NCBI GenBank assembly: GCA_044222225.1
Contig: JBGANR010000007.1
Location: 1-64,000, forward strand
Direction of reading: 5' to 3'
DNA: 64,000 nucleotides
From: JBGANR01 sp044222225
GTDB lineage: Bacteria > Actinomycetota > Actinomycetes > Mycobacteriales > Mycobacteriaceae
The notes under the pieces were generated by a model. The model saw only the letters and a program-made list of their open reading frames with translations, did not search any database and had not been told where the DNA came from. Shown here one piece after another: positions 63,124-64,000 of the stretch; position 1 is the first letter of the stretch; each line of letters starts with the position of its first letter. The translations under genes and the position numbers were made by a program.

Positions 63124-64000
63124 CCGGGCAGGCCGGCGCCTCCGGGCCGGAAGGCGCCTCCGGGCCGGAAGGCGCCTCCGGGCCGGAAGGCGCGCCCGGA
63201 CCGGACGGGGCGTCCGTGCCGGAAAGCGCCTCGTCGACCCGGCGCGGCATGCTCGGCGTCGCCGCCGCGACCGTGTTCGCGGCCGGCTCCGGCTACCTCG
63301 TCATGCTCGCCGCGGGCCGCGAACTCGGCGCGGCCGGGTTCGCGGTGTTCACCGTGTTCTGGAGTCTGTTCTTCACCGTCGTCGGCGTCTTCAACGGGCT
63401 CATGCAGGAGACGACCCGGGGCGTCCGGGCGGCCCCCCGCACCCCCGCTCAACGCCGGGGCGCGTCGCCGCTGCGCGTGGCGGGCGTGCTCGGCGGGATC
63501 GTCGCCGTCGGGGTACTGGCGTCGTCACAGCTGTACGCCGAACGCCTGCTGCCCGGCCACGCCCTGCTCGGCGCCCTGTTGCTCGCGGCGGCGCTCGGCG
63601 TCGTCGCCGGGCAGGCGACGCTGTGGGGCGCGCTCGCCGGCACCGGCCGCTGGGGCGTCTACGCCGTCGCGCTCGCCCTCGACGCGGGCGCCCGGCTCGC
63701 CGTCGCGATCGCGACGATCGCCCTCGGCTGGGGCGTCGTGGGCTTCGCCGTGGCGACGGTCGCCGGCGCCGTCGCCGCGTCGCCGGGCGCCCGGGCCTCG
63801 CTCACCGCGCCCGTCGACGTCCCGACCAGGGCTTTCGTCTCGCACACCCTGCACGCGATGGCGGCGTCCGCGGCGACGAGCGTGCTCATCGTCGGCTTCC
63901 CGACGCTGCTGCGCGCCACCGGCGGCACCGGCGCGGCGGCCGGCTCGCTGCTCTTCGCGGTGACCATCACGCGGGCGCCGCTGCTCGTCCCGCTGACCAG
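63120..64000 (+). CDS. Polytopic membrane protein, flippase-like, 3'-truncated by window edge
   Basis: 293 residues visible from a GTG that overlaps the M1 peptidase stop; the frame stays open to the window end. Residues 2-30 are three and a half repeats of ASGPEG, then a hydrophilic linker; from residue ~44 a run of membrane helices begins (MLGVAAATVFAAGSGYLVML, FAVFTVFWSLFFTVVGVFNGLM, VGVLASSQLYAE, LLGALLLAAALGVVAGQATLWG). The pattern of an amphipathic helical bundle with LGAAGFAVFTVFWSL resembles polysaccharide/MVF-type flippases of the MOP superfamily. ATG codons nearer the first helix (63249) are alternative starts. Substrate unknown. Confidence 0.65.
   Translation, partial: MTGQAGASGPEGASGPEGASGPEGAPGPDGASVPESASSTRRGMLGVAAATVFAAGSGYLVMLAAGRELGAAGFAVFTVFWSLFFTVVGVFNGLMQETTRGVRAAPRTPAQRRGASPLRVAGVLGGIVAVGVLASSQLYAERLLPGHALLGALLLAAALGVVAGQATLWGALAGTGRWGVYAVALALDAGARLAVAIATIALGWGVVGFAVATVAGAVAASPGARASLTAPVDVPTRAFVSHTLHAMAASAATSVLIVGFPTLLRATGGTGAAAGSLLFAVTITRAPLLVPLT
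63135..63200 (+). repeat. 18-bp tandem repeat at the 5' end of the flippase-like gene
   Basis: Unit GCCTCCGGGCCGGAAGGC occurs three times and then decays; it encodes ASGPEG and keeps the reading frame. Confidence 0.85.

Overview
The window is chromosomal DNA of a high-GC actinobacterium of the order Mycobacteriales (Gordonia/Williamsia/Tsukamurella-like; the genus is inference). Three things support this. First, gene order follows the M. tuberculosis Rv0407-Rv0433 neighbourhood as I remember it: fgd, pta, ackA, pknG, glnH, a GlnX-like protein, mutT3, thiE, thiO/S/G, thiD, thiC, xthA, GNAT, def, DUF3263, a LytR_C protein, sodC and ybdK are all present. Second, F420-dependent glucose-6-phosphate dehydrogenase and the GlnX-GlnH-PknG operon are hallmarks of the order. 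Third, genes are tightly packed with many 4-bp ATGA/GTGA stop-start overlaps. The galactose operon, the fucP locus and the Mrp antiporter distinguish it from that reference.

Layout. 1-2372: lower-GC accessory island with a left-truncated tetratricopeptide-repeat (TPR) protein and a CHAT/caspase-like protease, a candidate sensor-protease (defence or regulated-death) pair. 2375-3378: two lipoproteins. 3593-9961: six-gene mrpACDEFG cation/proton antiporter operon. 9993-10559: DUF3800 protein. 10684-16773: ybdK-sodC-LytR_C-DUF3263, divergent from def-GNAT-xthA, then a small GNAT. 17058-19797: TPP riboswitch and thiC-thiD. 19844-21849: ABC exporter with an unusual disordered tail. 21959-22738: stand-alone Fic protein. 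22805-24885: riboswitch-controlled thiO-thiS-thiG. 25027-27665: fucP-like sugar permease with an orphan sugar-binding lipoprotein, lying between the thi genes. 27886-28644: thiE. 28660-34434: mutT3 and the glnX-glnH-pknG nutrient-sensing operon. 34567-36054: zwf. 36204-38439: YtrA-type GntR repressor with an ABC transporter. 38503-41708: ackA-pta. 41773-45403: EamA exporter, LysR regulator, fgd and a Uma2 nuclease-like protein. 45597-49105: ABC exporter, small membrane protein, esterase. 49282-53223: Pls-type membrane nonribosomal peptide synthetase. 53310-55697: DeoR regulator and mannitol dehydrogenase. 55875-59824: galE-galK-galT with a frameshifted galT and a regulator missing half its DNA-binding domain. 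60046-61730: diiron oxygenase with a DUF4873 partner. 61774-64000: M1 aminopeptidase and a truncated flippase-like membrane protein.

The most unusual points are the TPR/CHAT pair, two families of short dispersed repeats (one inserted in frame in thiD and an ABC transporter and found at the fgd start), the decaying gal operon, the Pls-like synthetase, repeated phospho-acceptor motifs at the PknG N-terminus, and long perfect inverted repeats between convergent genes. No rRNA, tRNA, CRISPR array or insertion sequence was recognised. All protein assignments come from reading motifs by eye; no database search was run.
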